Under the pieces are notes generated by a model. It was given only the letters and a program-made list of their open reading frames with translations. It had not been told where the DNA came from and made no database searches. From Ophiura sarsii (Eukaryota > Echinodermata > Ophiuroidea > Amphilepidida > Ophiuridae): a DNA stretch of 64,000 nt. Below are positions 22,701-32,402 of the stretch, one piece after another (position 1 is the stretch's first letter; each line of letters opens with the position of its first letter). The stretch covers positions 16,257,874-16,321,873 of the forward strand of contig CM069455.1 of NCBI GenBank assembly GCA_035610835.1, in the 5' to 3' direction. A program made the position numbers and the translations under genes.

Positions 22701-25637
22701 ACTAGTAAAGAATTTCGCGCGTAGCGCGCGAACATTTTCGACTTAACACTTATTTTTGCTCTAATTAAGCTCGTTGCATATGGGGACGCGGGAAAAAAAT
22801 TGCCATCTGTGTACTTTTGACCATCATTATTCCATGATTCCTCTCAAATGAACCGACAGTGCCAATCTCAACCGACACGACAGTCACTATTGGGGGTGGG
22901 GGTGGTCGCCACTGCATTATAGCATAATTGATGAAGGGGGTGTGGCTTAACACGTCAATAAAAAAAAGTTGCCCAATAGTGCCATTTTGGCACCCGGTGG
23001 TCTGAATCTAAACTTACTCATCCATGATTTTCAGCAATAAAATCACATTTGTACCCTACTTCACGTCATGTCGAGCTTTCACCCGACTAAGAGTCAATCA
23101 GTATCGAACAAGGCACACAGCGAGTCGTGCAGTATGATTGCTGAGATTTGTACCAGTGCCCATTCATGAATGTATTGTATATGCTTGCTCAACTGATGAT
23201 GTTTGCACCCCCGCAGCACGCATACTTATGTAATAGTACAATAGTTTCTTGTCCCTTCATTCGATTGTCCCTGGTTTAACCAAATCTGTGTATTGGAAAT
23301 GCGACTTTTGAAAATGGGATATTTTCCTTTAAATGGTGCTAATCATGGTTTATCTTTGTTGTTAGAGGGCAAATTTGGTATCAAATTATGCCTAAAAGAT
23401 TCATCTAAATGCCTATCTAGCCTGTTTGGTCAAAAACAAATTGAAAGTTACTCAAAATGACATAAACAAAGTGGTATACTTTCTTTTGTTGAACCCTTTA
23501 TGTGGCATCAACATACGTACACGCACCCATTACATTGAATGGGAATCATTAGCATTTGGCTAACTTCACATTTCATTGGTTGTACGTATGATGATGCAAA
23601 ATACTACGTTAGTGCCTATCGTGCAAGTCTTGGTGCAATTTCAGCAATGTTTACAAAAAAAAGTGACTTGTACGTAAGTCTTATACGATAGTCACCAAAG
23701 TAATATGTGGCATCAACATACGTACACGCACCCATTACATTGAATGGGAATCATTAGCATTTGGCTAACTTCACATTTCATTGGATGTACATGATGATGT
23801 AAAATACTACGTTAGTGCCTATCGTGTAAGTCTTACGAACAATGTCTTTAGATTTACATTTGGGTGCAATTTCAGCAATGCTTACTAAAAAAACCTGATT
23901 TTGCTATGTTTGCAGTCAATTGTGAGCCAAAGAAAGTGATTTATTGGTCAAAATTCAAGTAAATTCAATATCAAAAATGGATTCTTCGACTCATTCCCTT
24001 TCCAAATATGTATACTTTTATATACATCACATCAATAGTTCAAAAGTTACAGCGCTTGATAAATTTCATGTTTTTAGGGGTTAACAGCCCCCTTAATCAA
24101 TTGTTCTTTTTCTCACGCTGCTAACCAGGGATGGGGTAACCGGTTATCGTGACGTCCCCAATATTTCTTTTAAAATGCTCATCATAATATTATTAAACGA
24201 GGGTCGTTTAAAAAGTTCTACCTCCTACCTCATAACTTTACCATTATATAAACCAGTCTTATGAAATATTACACAATTAGTAGCTTGGAATCCCATCCAC
24301 ATTTATAGTAAATTGGTCTTAGTAATGGCTGTACTGTTCAGGAGATGCAGTGAAAACCAAACGTCCATTTAGTGTGACGGAAATATCTCCAAATGTCTCC
24401 TTAGTGCTATTCATTTACCCAATAATAAGAGACAATACATACCTATCGGTCAATTATAGCCGTTCTATATTTCAGATATCTCTTTAACAGACTATCAACA
24501 ATATAATTGACTGATTTTTAAAGGAAAATATGCCCTCTGATTAGCCAGAACCAGTTCAGGACAACCATTAAGTTTAACCCTCCCATAGTGTACCCTGCCA
24601 AAGTCATTTGCTTTTCATAAGAGCTAATAGATCTTTATTTTATATACAGGACTCAATCAAAGAATTTTTTTAAGACACCACCACAATGCATTGCGCTTTT
24701 GCAAAATGCCTTTAATCTGGTCTCCAATTCGTCTCGGTTCATATAGACATGCACAAAATCATGTCATCATAGTGCATTCATCGTTGGAACTCTTAGATTC
24801 TAGTTTACTTCAATTAATAAATTAGTTATACGTGTTCCTTTTTCTTATTTCTAAAACTTAAGAGCTTTACAAATGCATCATGTGAAAAAGCCTTAGTTGG
24901 CTGGTGCTCCCGCAATGCATTGTGGGATATCCTTACAATCTTCTTTGAGACTATGGAGGGATTCTAAGTCTCTCGAAGAGATGATTATTTACCATTGACT
25001 ACATGATTGATTATTCTGAATGTTGCACATAAACAAAACTCATAAAGTGAATATCATACTTAAAGTTTTTAAAAATAGAGACAAAAACGATCAAAGACCT
25101 GATCAAAACTATTTGCAATAACCGCTACTCCTACTCAAATTAAGACAATTTTGGCAGTTTTGAGGAACTACAATAACGTTATACTGCTTCAAATTAGAGG
25201 CACTTAAAGGTATTTTATGTGATCTTTTCCAGGGGACGCCCTCAAATTGGAAGCAGAATTTCTTGCAGAATTACATTTCTGATCATAAATCGTACATACA
25301 TTCCAAGTAACAGGAATCTGCAATCTCTCAATGCCCCTTAAAGTGTTTAATACTATCATTCGTGAATCGTGCCATAGCCCGTGTCATAGTAAAAAACGTA
25401 ATAAAGTTGAAGAGATATGCAAATATTTGTATTCTAAACATTATTATGAAAAAGGCGATTTAAGACCCATTCATACTCCCGTCATTGGACTTGCGCGCCC
25501 GGCTTGCGCGACGAACAAAACTTGGTGGAAAGGTAATGTTTAATAAATTGACCACGTACCTCTCTCTCCTTTGCCAATGTTCTTGCATAACCGCCAACGA
25601 CGAGGCATACAAACAGCACGAGTACAAACGTCCGCAT
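10758..25637 (-). CDS. Eight-exon gene for a secreted acidic cysteine-containing protein (249 aa, unrecognised family)
   Basis: Coding exons, read on the minus strand, are 25637-25560, 20824-20776, 19760-19681, 18510-18408, 15898-15776, 13514-13428, 11865-11794 and 10915-10758. They total 750 nt (249 codons plus TGA). Every intron starts GT and ends AG, and intron phases match at all seven junctions (0,1,0,1,1,1,1). Predicted protein: signal peptide 1-18 (core FVLVLFVCLVVGG), a heptad-like charged stretch 20-43, Asp x14 at 54-67 followed by KR, SLQMKR, MLINSLKRKR (to 85), an acidic DEDEDEDEE run, PCIEARDC at 105-112, a GEAPPPPEE repeat ending VKR at 144, then a C-terminal part with Cys at 201, 215, 236 and 242. 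The KR and KRKR sites would suit proprotein processing, and the acidic runs would suit cation binding; both are inference. No domain is recognised. Exon skipping is possible, since the last internal exons are phase 1-1. Confidence 0.8.
11533..11768. mobile_element. Family E MITE (CACTTTCCACG ends), copy 1
   Basis: It starts CACTTTCCACGGC and ends GCCGCGTGGAAAGTG. Its core, CTCAAGGATTACTGACCCAA, is shared by seven other copies in the window. It lies in intron 7 of the novel gene, next to exon 7. Confidence 0.8.
11794..11865 (-). CDS. Novel secreted gene, exon 7
   Basis: A 72-nt exon from TATCGTTGTAG|GAGTGG to GTTGAGG|GTAAGT, phase 1 in and out. It reads VASGDLQTFILSKFIF then DDFEIVE. The other frames that would join to exons 6 and 8 contain stops, so the frame is fixed. 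A TTAA-type MITE ends 26 bp past the donor. Confidence 0.8.
11968..12056. repeat. GATGGTGACGAC minisatellite
   Basis: Imperfect 12 to 15-bp units of GAYGGYGACGAC. The plus-strand frame is acidic but begins and ends without exon signals; it lies in intron 6 of the novel gene. Confidence 0.85.
13428..13514 (-). CDS. Novel secreted gene, exon 6
   Basis: An 87-nt exon with a good acceptor (TATCTTCCAAACAG|AA) and a consensus donor (GGCTGGG|GTAAGT), phase 1 in and out. It reads RDEHRGPDPS then RIFHEILEEAAPETYVGW. It could be skipped without breaking the frame, so it may be a cassette exon. It abuts an hAT-type MITE that starts at 13573 in the upstream intron. Confidence 0.7.
13573..14030. mobile_element. 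hAT-type MITE with perfect 8-bp target duplication
   Basis: The ends CAGTGGCGTAACAG and CTGTTACGCCCCTG are flanked by TGCATTAC on both sides (13565-13572, 14031-14038). An 8-bp duplication is the hAT hallmark. The interior has long C tracts, a (GGAAAA)-like purine tract at 13676-13807 and a TGTTGACTGTTGTG inverted segment. Open frames here come from these simple tracts. Confidence 0.85.
14740..14995. mobile_element. MITE with GATATCGAGGGCTCA ends
   Basis: GATATCGAGGGCTCATAAAC and the inverted CAGAAACAAAAGGCC..GATATC at the right; about 45 bp of terminal inverted repeat. Confidence 0.7.
15378..15759. mobile_element. Two family E MITEs head to head (copies 2 and 3)
   Basis: A truncated reversed copy (15378-15528) and a full copy (15533-15759) share a single TTAA at 15529-15532. 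A further TTAA follows at 15760. The junction is the palindrome GCGTGGAAAGTGTTAACACT. Confidence 0.8.
15776..15898 (-). CDS. Novel secreted gene, exon 5: Cys pair and Pro/Glu repeat
   Basis: A 123-nt exon from CTCTATTTCAG|GACC to AAAAGAG|GTTAGT, phase 1 in and out. It reads PCIEARDCGDFTSVSMI, then two copies of GEAPPPPEE encoded by a perfect 27-bp direct repeat, then GEVKR. The terminal VKR is a possible proprotein cleavage site. A TTAA-flanked MITE ends 12 bp beyond the donor. Confidence 0.8.
15978..16171. repeat. Palindromic element
   Basis: AGGTCAATAAATGCGTATGT is inverted against the block ending ACGCATGTATTGACC, and AATTAGACAAATCAATACAC against TGCATTGATTTGTCTAATTT. The centre is GGCACGACCCCGCAGGGG. 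Confidence 0.65.
16172..17726. other. Intronic, no exon seen
   Basis: Intron 4 of the novel gene. No splice-bounded frame was convincing. Confidence 0.45.
17727..18386. mobile_element. Inverted-repeat element (CAGGRCGTGTCAAAAA ends)
   Basis: CAGGACGTGTCAAAAAGATT at the left and AAACTTTTTTGACACGCCCT at the right. The GATACTGG element is nested inside. It ends about 20 bp from the exon 4 donor of the novel gene. Confidence 0.55.
17811..18110. mobile_element. GATACTGG-palindrome element (copy 2, right end missing)
   Basis: AAGGTCCAAGATACTGGTAT then at least five palindromes such as TTCCAGTATCGGGCGATACC and CCAGTATCGCCCGATACTGG. It sits within a larger inverted-repeat element (17727-18386). Confidence 0.75.
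18408..18510 (-). CDS. Novel secreted gene, exon 4: basic then acidic segment
   Basis: A 103-nt exon from GATTTTACAG|TCACTG to GAAGAGA|GTGAGT. It enters in phase 0 and leaves in phase 1. It reads SLQMKRMLINSLKRKRGHRG followed by GSGQQ and DEDEDEDEE. KR and KRKR would bracket the short peptides SLQM and MLINSL if this is a processed precursor. The acidic end comes from a (GATGAA)4 hexamer repeat. Confidence 0.8.
19681..19760 (-). CDS. Novel secreted gene, exon 3: poly-Asp exon
   Basis: An 80-nt exon from TTTGACAG|ACTTTG to ACGG|GTATGAG. It enters in phase 1 and leaves in phase 0. It reads FAKKQNGNDS, then 14 Asp, then KR. Eleven of the Asp codons are consecutive GAT, so on the plus strand it looks like an (ATC)n microsatellite. 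The splice sites and frame match with both neighbours argue that this is coding sequence. Confidence 0.75.
20776..20824 (-). CDS. Novel secreted gene, exon 2
   Basis: A 49-nt exon. The acceptor is TTTATCGCAG|GCC and the donor is GAAA|GTAAGT, a near-consensus pair. Only one frame is open; it reads AMKFQREIDFLRRNIE and leaves in phase 1. The spacing of hydrophobic residues with Arg and Glu suggests a short amphipathic helix or coiled coil. It enters in phase 0, matching exon 1. Confidence 0.8.
20935..23503. mobile_element. Large fold-back (2.6 kb) in intron 1 of the novel gene
   Basis: Left-arm segments recur inverted on the right: AAAGGGTTCAACAAAAGAAA (20941) against TTTCTTTTGTTGAACCCTTT (23480), CCAGGGACAATCCAATGAAG (21325) against the block at 23255, and GTAGGGTATAAATGCAATTT (21820) against 23045. 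The arms are about 1 kb with gaps. An hAT MITE lies in the centre. Confidence 0.7.
22636..22914. mobile_element. hAT-type MITE with near-perfect 8-bp duplication
   Basis: CAGTGGCGTAGC and GGTCGCCACTG lie between CATTATAA and CATTATAG. It sits in the middle of the large fold-back at 20.9-23.5 kb. Confidence 0.7.
23503..23900. repeat. Tandem duplication of about 200 bp
   Basis: TATGTGGCATCAACATACGT through GCTAACTTCACATTTCATTGG occurs at 23500-23580 and again at 23704-23785. Between and after are GACTTGTACGTAAGTCTTAT and related sequence. The same GTGACTTGTACGTA..ACGATAG motif is at 17514 and 20899. Confidence 0.75.
23925..24100. mobile_element. Family D half-element
   Basis: It has the family D right half only (TCATTCCCTTTCCAAATATG, TATACTTTTATATACATC, then AACAGCCCCCTTAA). 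The left arm is missing. Confidence 0.55.
25208..25318. mobile_element. TTAA MITE family C, truncated copy
   Basis: TTAA at 25204 is followed by AGGTATTTTATGTGATCTTT and the family C half up to ACATTCCAAGTAACAG. The other half is absent. Confidence 0.65.
25560..25637 (-). CDS. Novel secreted gene, exon 1: signal peptide
   Basis: The ATG at 25637-25635 has A at -3 (TCAACATGCGG). It opens a textbook signal peptide, M-R-T then a hydrophobic core FVLVLFVCLVVGG, with likely cleavage after Y17-A18. The exon codes 26 residues and ends at GAGAGAG|GTACGT (donor at 25559), phase 0. The frame is open upstream but the sequence there is not protein-like, and the hydrophobic core sits right after this Met, which decides the start. 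Confidence 0.8.
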
Positions 25638-25730
25638 GTTGAGTCTACTTCCAGAGATGGAGGAAAAAAACAGATCCCCGTAAAAATTCCTATACAGTAG
25701 TGCTATCGTCTCGAGGAGAAAGTTACTTCT

Positions 25731-25770
25731 CAACTGCCGTGGGAAGGGCTTCCAGTTGCCCTTTTGTATA
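25731..25770 (-). promoter_or_regulatory. Putative TATA box and initiator of the novel secreted gene
   Basis: On the minus strand TATACAAAAGG lies at about 25770-25760. About 30 bp downstream is an initiator-like CGGCAGTTGAG near 25735. This would give a 5' UTR of roughly 100 nt before the ATG at 25637. Spacing is typical of TATA/Inr promoters; the transcription start is inferred. Confidence 0.4.
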
Positions 25771-26249
25771 TTTAGTACTCATCTTAATAGGTGAGTTAGG
25801 TGACATTCACACGACAAAAAAGAACCGTTAGACCAATCGAATAATATTTACATTAGGTAATCATAATGGCAGGCGGGAGACAAAGTTAAGATAAGCTTCA
25901 GCAGACATGCATAGTGTACACGTTAGAATAAAGCGAAACACACAGTATCAACGAGATATTTCATTATACCGTGTGACTGATGAATGTCACGGACCTATCT
26001 TTTGTTTTGTTGAAGTAGTCAGACACCGACCGTATACCGTATGTGGTGAAACTTGCGAGGGCTTAGAGCCAGAACTGCCTATGTCCAAATATGGTGTTTT
26101 GAGAAAAACGCGTTTACAAGTTTGATCGTGTCTAAAAGATAAAGGAGCATGTTCACTTTTGTCTCACAGTAACATTTTGAAAACTTGTTACTAAAAGTCT
26201 CAAAGCGGTTCCTGGCAAATTTAAAACTGACATACATTATACGCCAGGC

Positions 26250-26960
26250 AGGTTCAGTTCAGGAGTTCAAGTCGCGACTTAAAGGGACATTAAGTGGTGT
26301 TGAAAAGTTTAAATGTTTAAAAATTTACTTCAGAATTCAAGATGAACATTAAAAATCGCCATTATTGTTGTTTCTACTAACAAAAAACACATCAAAACTA
26401 GATTAAAACAATATCATCGCTATTTATTGAAAAACGCCCTCTATGCAAATATGGTTCGCGTTATGTATCACGCGTACTGCACGGGGATACTGTCGGACGT
26501 AAAATGCTGGTCCCGCGGGACCAGCATTTTTTGAATCGACGTTTTCTTGTACAAAGAGAGCTGATTTTTCTTAATCCTTATAGGTGTAAGTTCATACATG
26601 TAATACAATTATAAAAATAAACTAATCTCAGTTTTTATCATAATTGAGGACGCTGCCTCCAACACATCTCTTAGTGTCCCTTTAAGACCTACTTATTTAA
26701 CTTGGAAATCTAAATGTTGTGTATTTGTTCATGATCTTTCATTTCATAATGCATTTTAATGCCATACACTGTATTTCATATCTCATGGGTTTTGTTATAT
26801 GCTTTTTACTCTGTATGTATATTTTTGTAGATTTAAGATCATTGTTGTATTTTTGCTATAACCTTTTATTCATTTGTTGTAAAGCGCTTTGAGTTTTTAT
26901 CTCACTAAAGTAAAGCGCTCTATGATGATGTGATGATATTATTATTATTATTATTATAGA
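26250..26960 (+). pseudogene. CR1/L2-like LINE 3' fragment split by a TTAA MITE
   Basis: Once the insert at 26283-26681 is removed with one TTAA, the frame reads QAGSVQEFKSRLKTYLFNLE then stop, the typical LINE C-terminal FK.RLKTYLF. Downstream are TGTAAAGCGCTTTGAG and an (ATT)n tail at 26938-26957. Confidence 0.75.
26283..26681. mobile_element. TTAA-flanked MITE, family A (copy 1)
   Basis: It begins AGGGACATTAAG, ends CTTAGTGTCCCT, and is flanked by TTAA on both sides (26279-26282, 26682-26685). TTAA duplication is the signature of piggyBac-type insertion. A second copy is at 55228-55582. The core contains an inverted CTGGTCCCGCGGGACCAG. Confidence 0.8.
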
Positions 26961-27897
26961 TGCACTGAGAGATGATCCGAGGAAGGAGACCTCATTTTTT
27001 TCAGAACTTCGGGTTATTTATACTTAATCCTACACATGTATGTACTAACTAAAACCTGAAATCAATAAGCTTAAGTTGCAAGTTTTCTTGTAAAATTCAT
27101 GAATATGATAGTTGTTTAATTTCGATTTGTTTCATGTTTACCATGAATAACCTTGAAGAGCACCCGTGACTTGTTATCTGCAGAGTACGTCATAACCTCC
27201 CTGATTCAATTGGTGGCGACCTTTAATCAAGATATAAAAAAGTGAAAAGCAATAAAGAGGCTCTCAGAAATGTTTGGAAAATGTCTTAATTTCATGTTGT
27301 TGAAGAAATCACTACCATCATTACATGAGAGGGTTTCTACATATATCATCTATTTAAACAAGATTAAGATATATTTCACTTAATTTCTGTTTTTAAAAAT
27401 CTTCAGGATCTCTCAATGCCTCTTCCTTTGCTTTCAATATCATTTCCAAAACTACAACTACGCAAAGTTTACAAGGCTAGACACGCCTAACTCCTGCGAT
27501 AGACACGACTTTATTTTTGACCTAGCCCAGACACTGCACAAATAGAAATTTTAAAGAATTACATAAATATGTGTGATGCAAAAACAAATGTCAACTTGGG
27601 TAAGAATTACTAACAAAATATTTTGCACACGCAAACCAAGATGGAACCAGCAAGATTGCGTTGCCATATCACACACTTGAATGATTTTCAAAGATCAAAC
27701 TGGTAAAATAACAACCAAGCGAGACAATTACATAACGCTTGATTATGTACCATATTATCATTTTAATATATTTGTGTAACTCCCTCAGAAGTCAAAATGG
27801 TCTTCTCAGTTCTCACATCTATAGTACTATTAGCATGGTATGCAACATCGACAAAGAAGATTCATTATGCAGTCCATCATGCTTAGCATCACTACAA

Positions 27898-28490
27898 GGT
27901 GTCCCAAAAAGAACTGTGCTCGTGTTTACCCAAATTATTGACCTCTGCCGTTTATTTCATCTGATTTGGTGTAGTCAATCCTGAGATATGACCAATTAAC
28001 CAAAGCTACCTAAAATCAACGTTGTGCCGCATTACAGTTTGATATGAATAGAAAGGTTTACTCCGAAGATACAAATCTTCCACCTGTTGGAGTGGTCTTA
28101 GCAAATATTATTCAATTGTAACATGTTTGTATTGGGATAGGATAGGTTCAAATAATAGAATGAGTGTCTGTGAAGCACAACAGATCTTAATATAAAAAAG
28201 AAAATCAGACCGAATAATTCCATCCTCCCCCAATGTTTCACTACGGATTGATGACCATTGGAAGCTTGGACGCTTAGAATGCATTATTTCTATAAAAGTG
28301 GCACAACACCGATTTTAGGAAGCTTTAGTTAATTGGTCATACCTCAGGATTGACTAAACCAAATCAGATAAAATAAATCTGAAAGCCAAACGCTTTGTCT
28401 TTCAACCTGTATAATCAAGTCACACTAAATTGTAGAACTATAATGTTAATAAGTTGGGTAAACACGTGCACAGTTCTTTATTGGGACACC
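27898..28490. mobile_element. Inverted-repeat element (GGTGTCCCA ends)
   Basis: GGTGTCCCAAAAAGAACTGT and the inverted ACAGTTCTTTATTGGGACACC, with further inverted pairs inside, such as GGTCATACCTCAGGATTGAC against 27970. Resembles a Tc1/mariner-type non-autonomous element by its ends. Confidence 0.65.
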
Positions 28491-28886
28491 CGGCTCACAT
28501 GGGTTTTTTTCCCTCATGACCAGTGCATAGTGCAAAACATTCGTTTTCATGGTATGGACTATCCCGATATTTAAATTCTTTTCAAAAACAATACATTTGT
28601 TGTGTTACAATGTACATTATGTACTAAAAATAAAAAATAAAAAAAATAACAGAAAATTGGGTTAAGATCACATCAATTTTATTACTTGTAGAGGGATTTT
28701 CTAAAAGACCATCGATTAGCAGATGTACATTATATGCTTGTCATCGACGAGTATGTGAATGGGAACCAATAGACACTGACAGATACGTCAGATACTGATC
28801 ACGTGATCATGAAAGTGAGGCATGCTGGTAATAAATGCTCATGAAATCTTCTTTGCAATATGACAATCTCGCGCAATGATCATTGT

Positions 28887-28914
<28 letters not shown>
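28887..28914. repeat. (TA)n microsatellite
   Basis: A run of about 13 TA units immediately before the first copy of the 143-bp duplication. Confidence 0.95.
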
Positions 28915-28918
<4 letters not shown>

Positions 28919-29394
28919 TTAATGACAACCATTTCTGGTTAGACTACGACATTTGAATAGAGTGCTCAATACCGTAAACGGTAGAGCGTATAAAAATTCA
29001 GAGGTATAGACCTTCCGGAATATTATCGCTACTCTGAGTTTCATGGACAATCCCATACGGTCATTTTGTCCAATCGTCAGGCGAATAGATGCTTCTCTGA
29101 TCGCAGATCTAGCACACATATGATAATGCGAATACACAATCAATGGTGTTTTTGATCAGCAATCAGAGCAGCATAATATTCCCGAAGTGGTCAATACACA
29201 TCAAAAGATAATCAGAGAGTGCTCAACTGAAAAAATCAGGAGCGTAATATAATTATTATTGACAACCATTTCTGGTTAGACTACGACATTTGAATAGAGT
29301 GCTCAATACCGTAAACGGTAGAGCGTATAAAAATTCAGAGGTATAGACCTTCCGGAATATTATCGCTACTCTGAGTTTCATGGACAATCCCATA
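28914..29394. repeat. 143-bp direct duplication
   Basis: 28914-29057 and 29252-29394 are nearly identical, from ATTATTnnTGACAACCATTT to GTTTCATGGACAATCCCATA. They are separated by 194 bp of unrelated sequence. Confidence 0.85.
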
Positions 29395-31147
29395 ATGTAA
29401 ATTATATGCTATGTAAACAGTTATATGGGTGATATTATCATAGCAATTCGGTAAATATTTACCCGCGCTTTAATCTTTTGTACCATGAAATATGCATAAC
29501 GGGACCTGTTGCCCCTATTTATCTCTAAATGTAATATATAATTGGAATCTTCACAAATACAAATCGTTTGGACCGGGTCATTTGTCTCAAAACGTCAATT
29601 TTCAACTTGCATCGTTTAACTATCAAAGTGCCGCCCAGTAACCAAAATGTTGGATATTCCGTAACTATTGGTGTACTTGAAATCGCAAATGAATAACACT
29701 ACAGTGATTTCAGTAATAGTTGTTGATTGCGTTTTATTAACGCATCAATTGAGATATTGTCAAATTTGTTATATTTATAGATTTAAAAAACCAAGTCAGC
29801 AAGTCACGGTCGAGGTCACGGTTAGATTAAACATTGAAATACAAAGGGACAGTAAAAAGCTATCTTGAATTTCTAAAACAAACAATATTAAAATATGGCA
29901 TTAAAACGATCACAACTTATTGGGCGTTGATTTTAATACTGTCCTCGATCCAAAAATTAATATGATTGATAACGGGGGAACTTTCTAACTATCAGAAGTC
30001 CAGAATGCGCAAACCAAATTAAAGAGCTTTTCACAACCATAGATCTTTTGGATATTTATTATGGCGTAAGAATAATGGAATCAAAAAACCCGTTTAACAT
30101 GGAGTAGAAAATCAACTCAGGTAAAATCAACCTTAGACTGCTGGTTTGTTCCAAATATTCTTGAAGATAACGTGGAACGAATTAAAATCAGTCCAGGGTA
30201 TGGGTGAGATCATATGGCAATTGAAATGAAATTGGATATACATAAAAATGAAAATGGTTATGGTTACTGGAAATTAAACAACATTTTTTTAGAACTCTGA
30301 ATATAATGATGGTATAAAAATGCTCATTACAAAAGTCACATTCGATATGGTGATATGAGTAAACGACAATTGTGGGATTTATGCACACACAAAATAAGAA
30401 AATATTCTATAGATTTTTCAACATGTTCAAAGGGTAGCACAAAGGAAAACATTAACAACACCGTACGGTTAAATATTTTAGAAGGAAATCTAAAAAAGGT
30501 GTAGGCCTACGACTAGATAGTAACAGAACTGAACAACACTGAATATTTACAAGAGTATGAAAAGGCTAAATTAGAATATGAGCGACTTAATACCATCATC
30601 ATATGCAAGGGTTGAAGGGTTAATAATAAGAAGTAAGGCTCAGTGGTCTCAAGAAGGGGGGAAATGTACAACATATTTTATAACCCGCCTCCTAAATAGC
30701 GCGCGAGGGGTAAATGTGAAAAACAATGATGACCTCATAAAAAATGCAGTTGAATGTTTATGAAGATCTGTACAAAACAAAGAGCATAACCGGTATAAAT
30801 GATTTTAATGAATTTATGAAAAATATTATTGTACCGAAGTTTAATATCGGATGAAAATAGAATGAAATGTGAATGTATGATTGACAATAAAGAATGTTTT
30901 AAAACTGCACTTAAAAATTAAAAATGTCTAATAACAGAAGTCCGGAGTGTGATGGACTAACTGCAGAATTTTACTAAGTTCATTGGAAATCGGTCGGTAA
31001 AATGATCGTAGACTCGTTTATTACGAGGCATTACGAAAAGGGTGAGCTTTCTTTATCCCACAAGCGTGGGATAATTACGTTATTACATACAGGAAAATTA
31101 CTACCAAGACATTAGACAATTGGAGGCCAATAACACTTTTGAATATA

Positions 31148-32402
31148 TCACCCTCAGAACAGGTATTAAAAAACCATGGGTTAAAAGAATGTTGGTTAAA
31201 AAGTGTACTACATTGGTTAAAAATGAAGCGTTGGTTAAAAATTACTTTAATATTGCGTTGGTTAAAGAGTACAAATATGATTCATTTTTGGTTTATTCAA
31301 CGTTGGTTAAGGCATCATAATGTTAACCAATAATAAGATTCCCGCCAAAGAATTTCAATGGCGGGAAAATATTTTGCGCATATTATCAAATTGTTGGTTA
31401 CATTTTAATCAACATGTGTTGGTGACAAATCTCTATTGCACAACGTTGGTTAAAAATGTGGTGTGTTGCTGAGACATCAAAACGAGGCTGGCCCGTTCAC
31501 TCTCTTTTTGCCAAAATGACGGACGACCAAGTGATTGCAACGCTCCGGTTGTGGGGTCTGGAGACGCATATAGAAGGGTTTCAAGGTACAAGATTGATTT
31601 CTTAATACGGCAATTTAATAATTATGTAACTGTCTGAGCTAAACAGTACAATATCATGGTATTTGTCTATCAAGAAAGGCAGATTTATGACACTATTTTA
31701 CCTTCACTTACTACAACATGCATGTATGGTTAAGCTTGCTACGAAGCCTACCATAGACTTCCTACATCGTATTTTCACCGTAGCGTATATGTACCTTGAA
31801 ACACTCCGTCGTCTGCCATGATGTCGCAGCAATTCTTCATAGCCATACAATAACAGAGCTACTGCCCAGTGCGTCAATGAGAATTAACCAACAAATGGTT
31901 AAGTTTTAACCAACCCCATTTTAAATATGAAGCAGATTTAACCAACAAATGGTTAAGTTTTAACCAACCCCATGTTAAATATGAAGCAGATTTAACCAAC
32001 AAATGGTTAGGTTTTAACCAACCCCATGTTAAATATTAAGCAGGTTTAACCAACAAATGGTTAGGTTTTAACCAACCCAAGTTATTTATCAAGCAGGATT
32101 AACCAACAATTGGTTAAATTTAGCAGAATTAACCAACAAATGATTAAAAGTTTTAACCAACCACATGTCAAAGTTAAGCAAACAAAATAAAAGTTTAACC
32201 AATATTTTTTAACCAACCACTGTTGGTTAAAACATATTAACCGACAAATGATTAAAAATTGTAACCAACCACAGGTTAAAGTTTAATCAACAGCTGTTGG
32301 TTACGGTTTTAACCAACCAATTGTGTGGTTCACCTGGTAACCTCCCGTTGGTTAAAATTGTAACCAACATCGTTAAAGATTTTAACCTTTGTTCTGAGAG
32401 TG
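31148..32402. mobile_element. Inverted-repeat element built from TTGGTTAAAA units, inserted in the LINE
   Basis: The ends are CACCCTCAGAACA and TGTTCTGAGAGTG, with TA on both sides. Removing it restores LINE reading TTG AAT ATA GAT TAT (L-N-I-D-Y). The left arm (to about 31470) carries GTTGGTTAAA units. The right arm (from about 31880) carries roughly 40 to 70-bp repeats of TTAACCAACAAATGGTTAAG. The centre is unique and holds the SAM-like exon. No transposase is present. Confidence 0.8.
31516..31585 (+). CDS. Candidate captured first exon, SAM-domain-like N-terminus
   Basis: ATG in a good context (CCAAAATGACG) opens MTDDQVIATLRLWGLETHIE then GFQ, and meets a donor-like CAAG|GTACAAG in phase 1. 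The pattern (charged start, L..WGLE..I..F) matches the first helices of sterile alpha motif domains. It lies in the unique centre of an inverted-repeat element (31148-32402). No downstream exon is visible. Confidence 0.4.
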
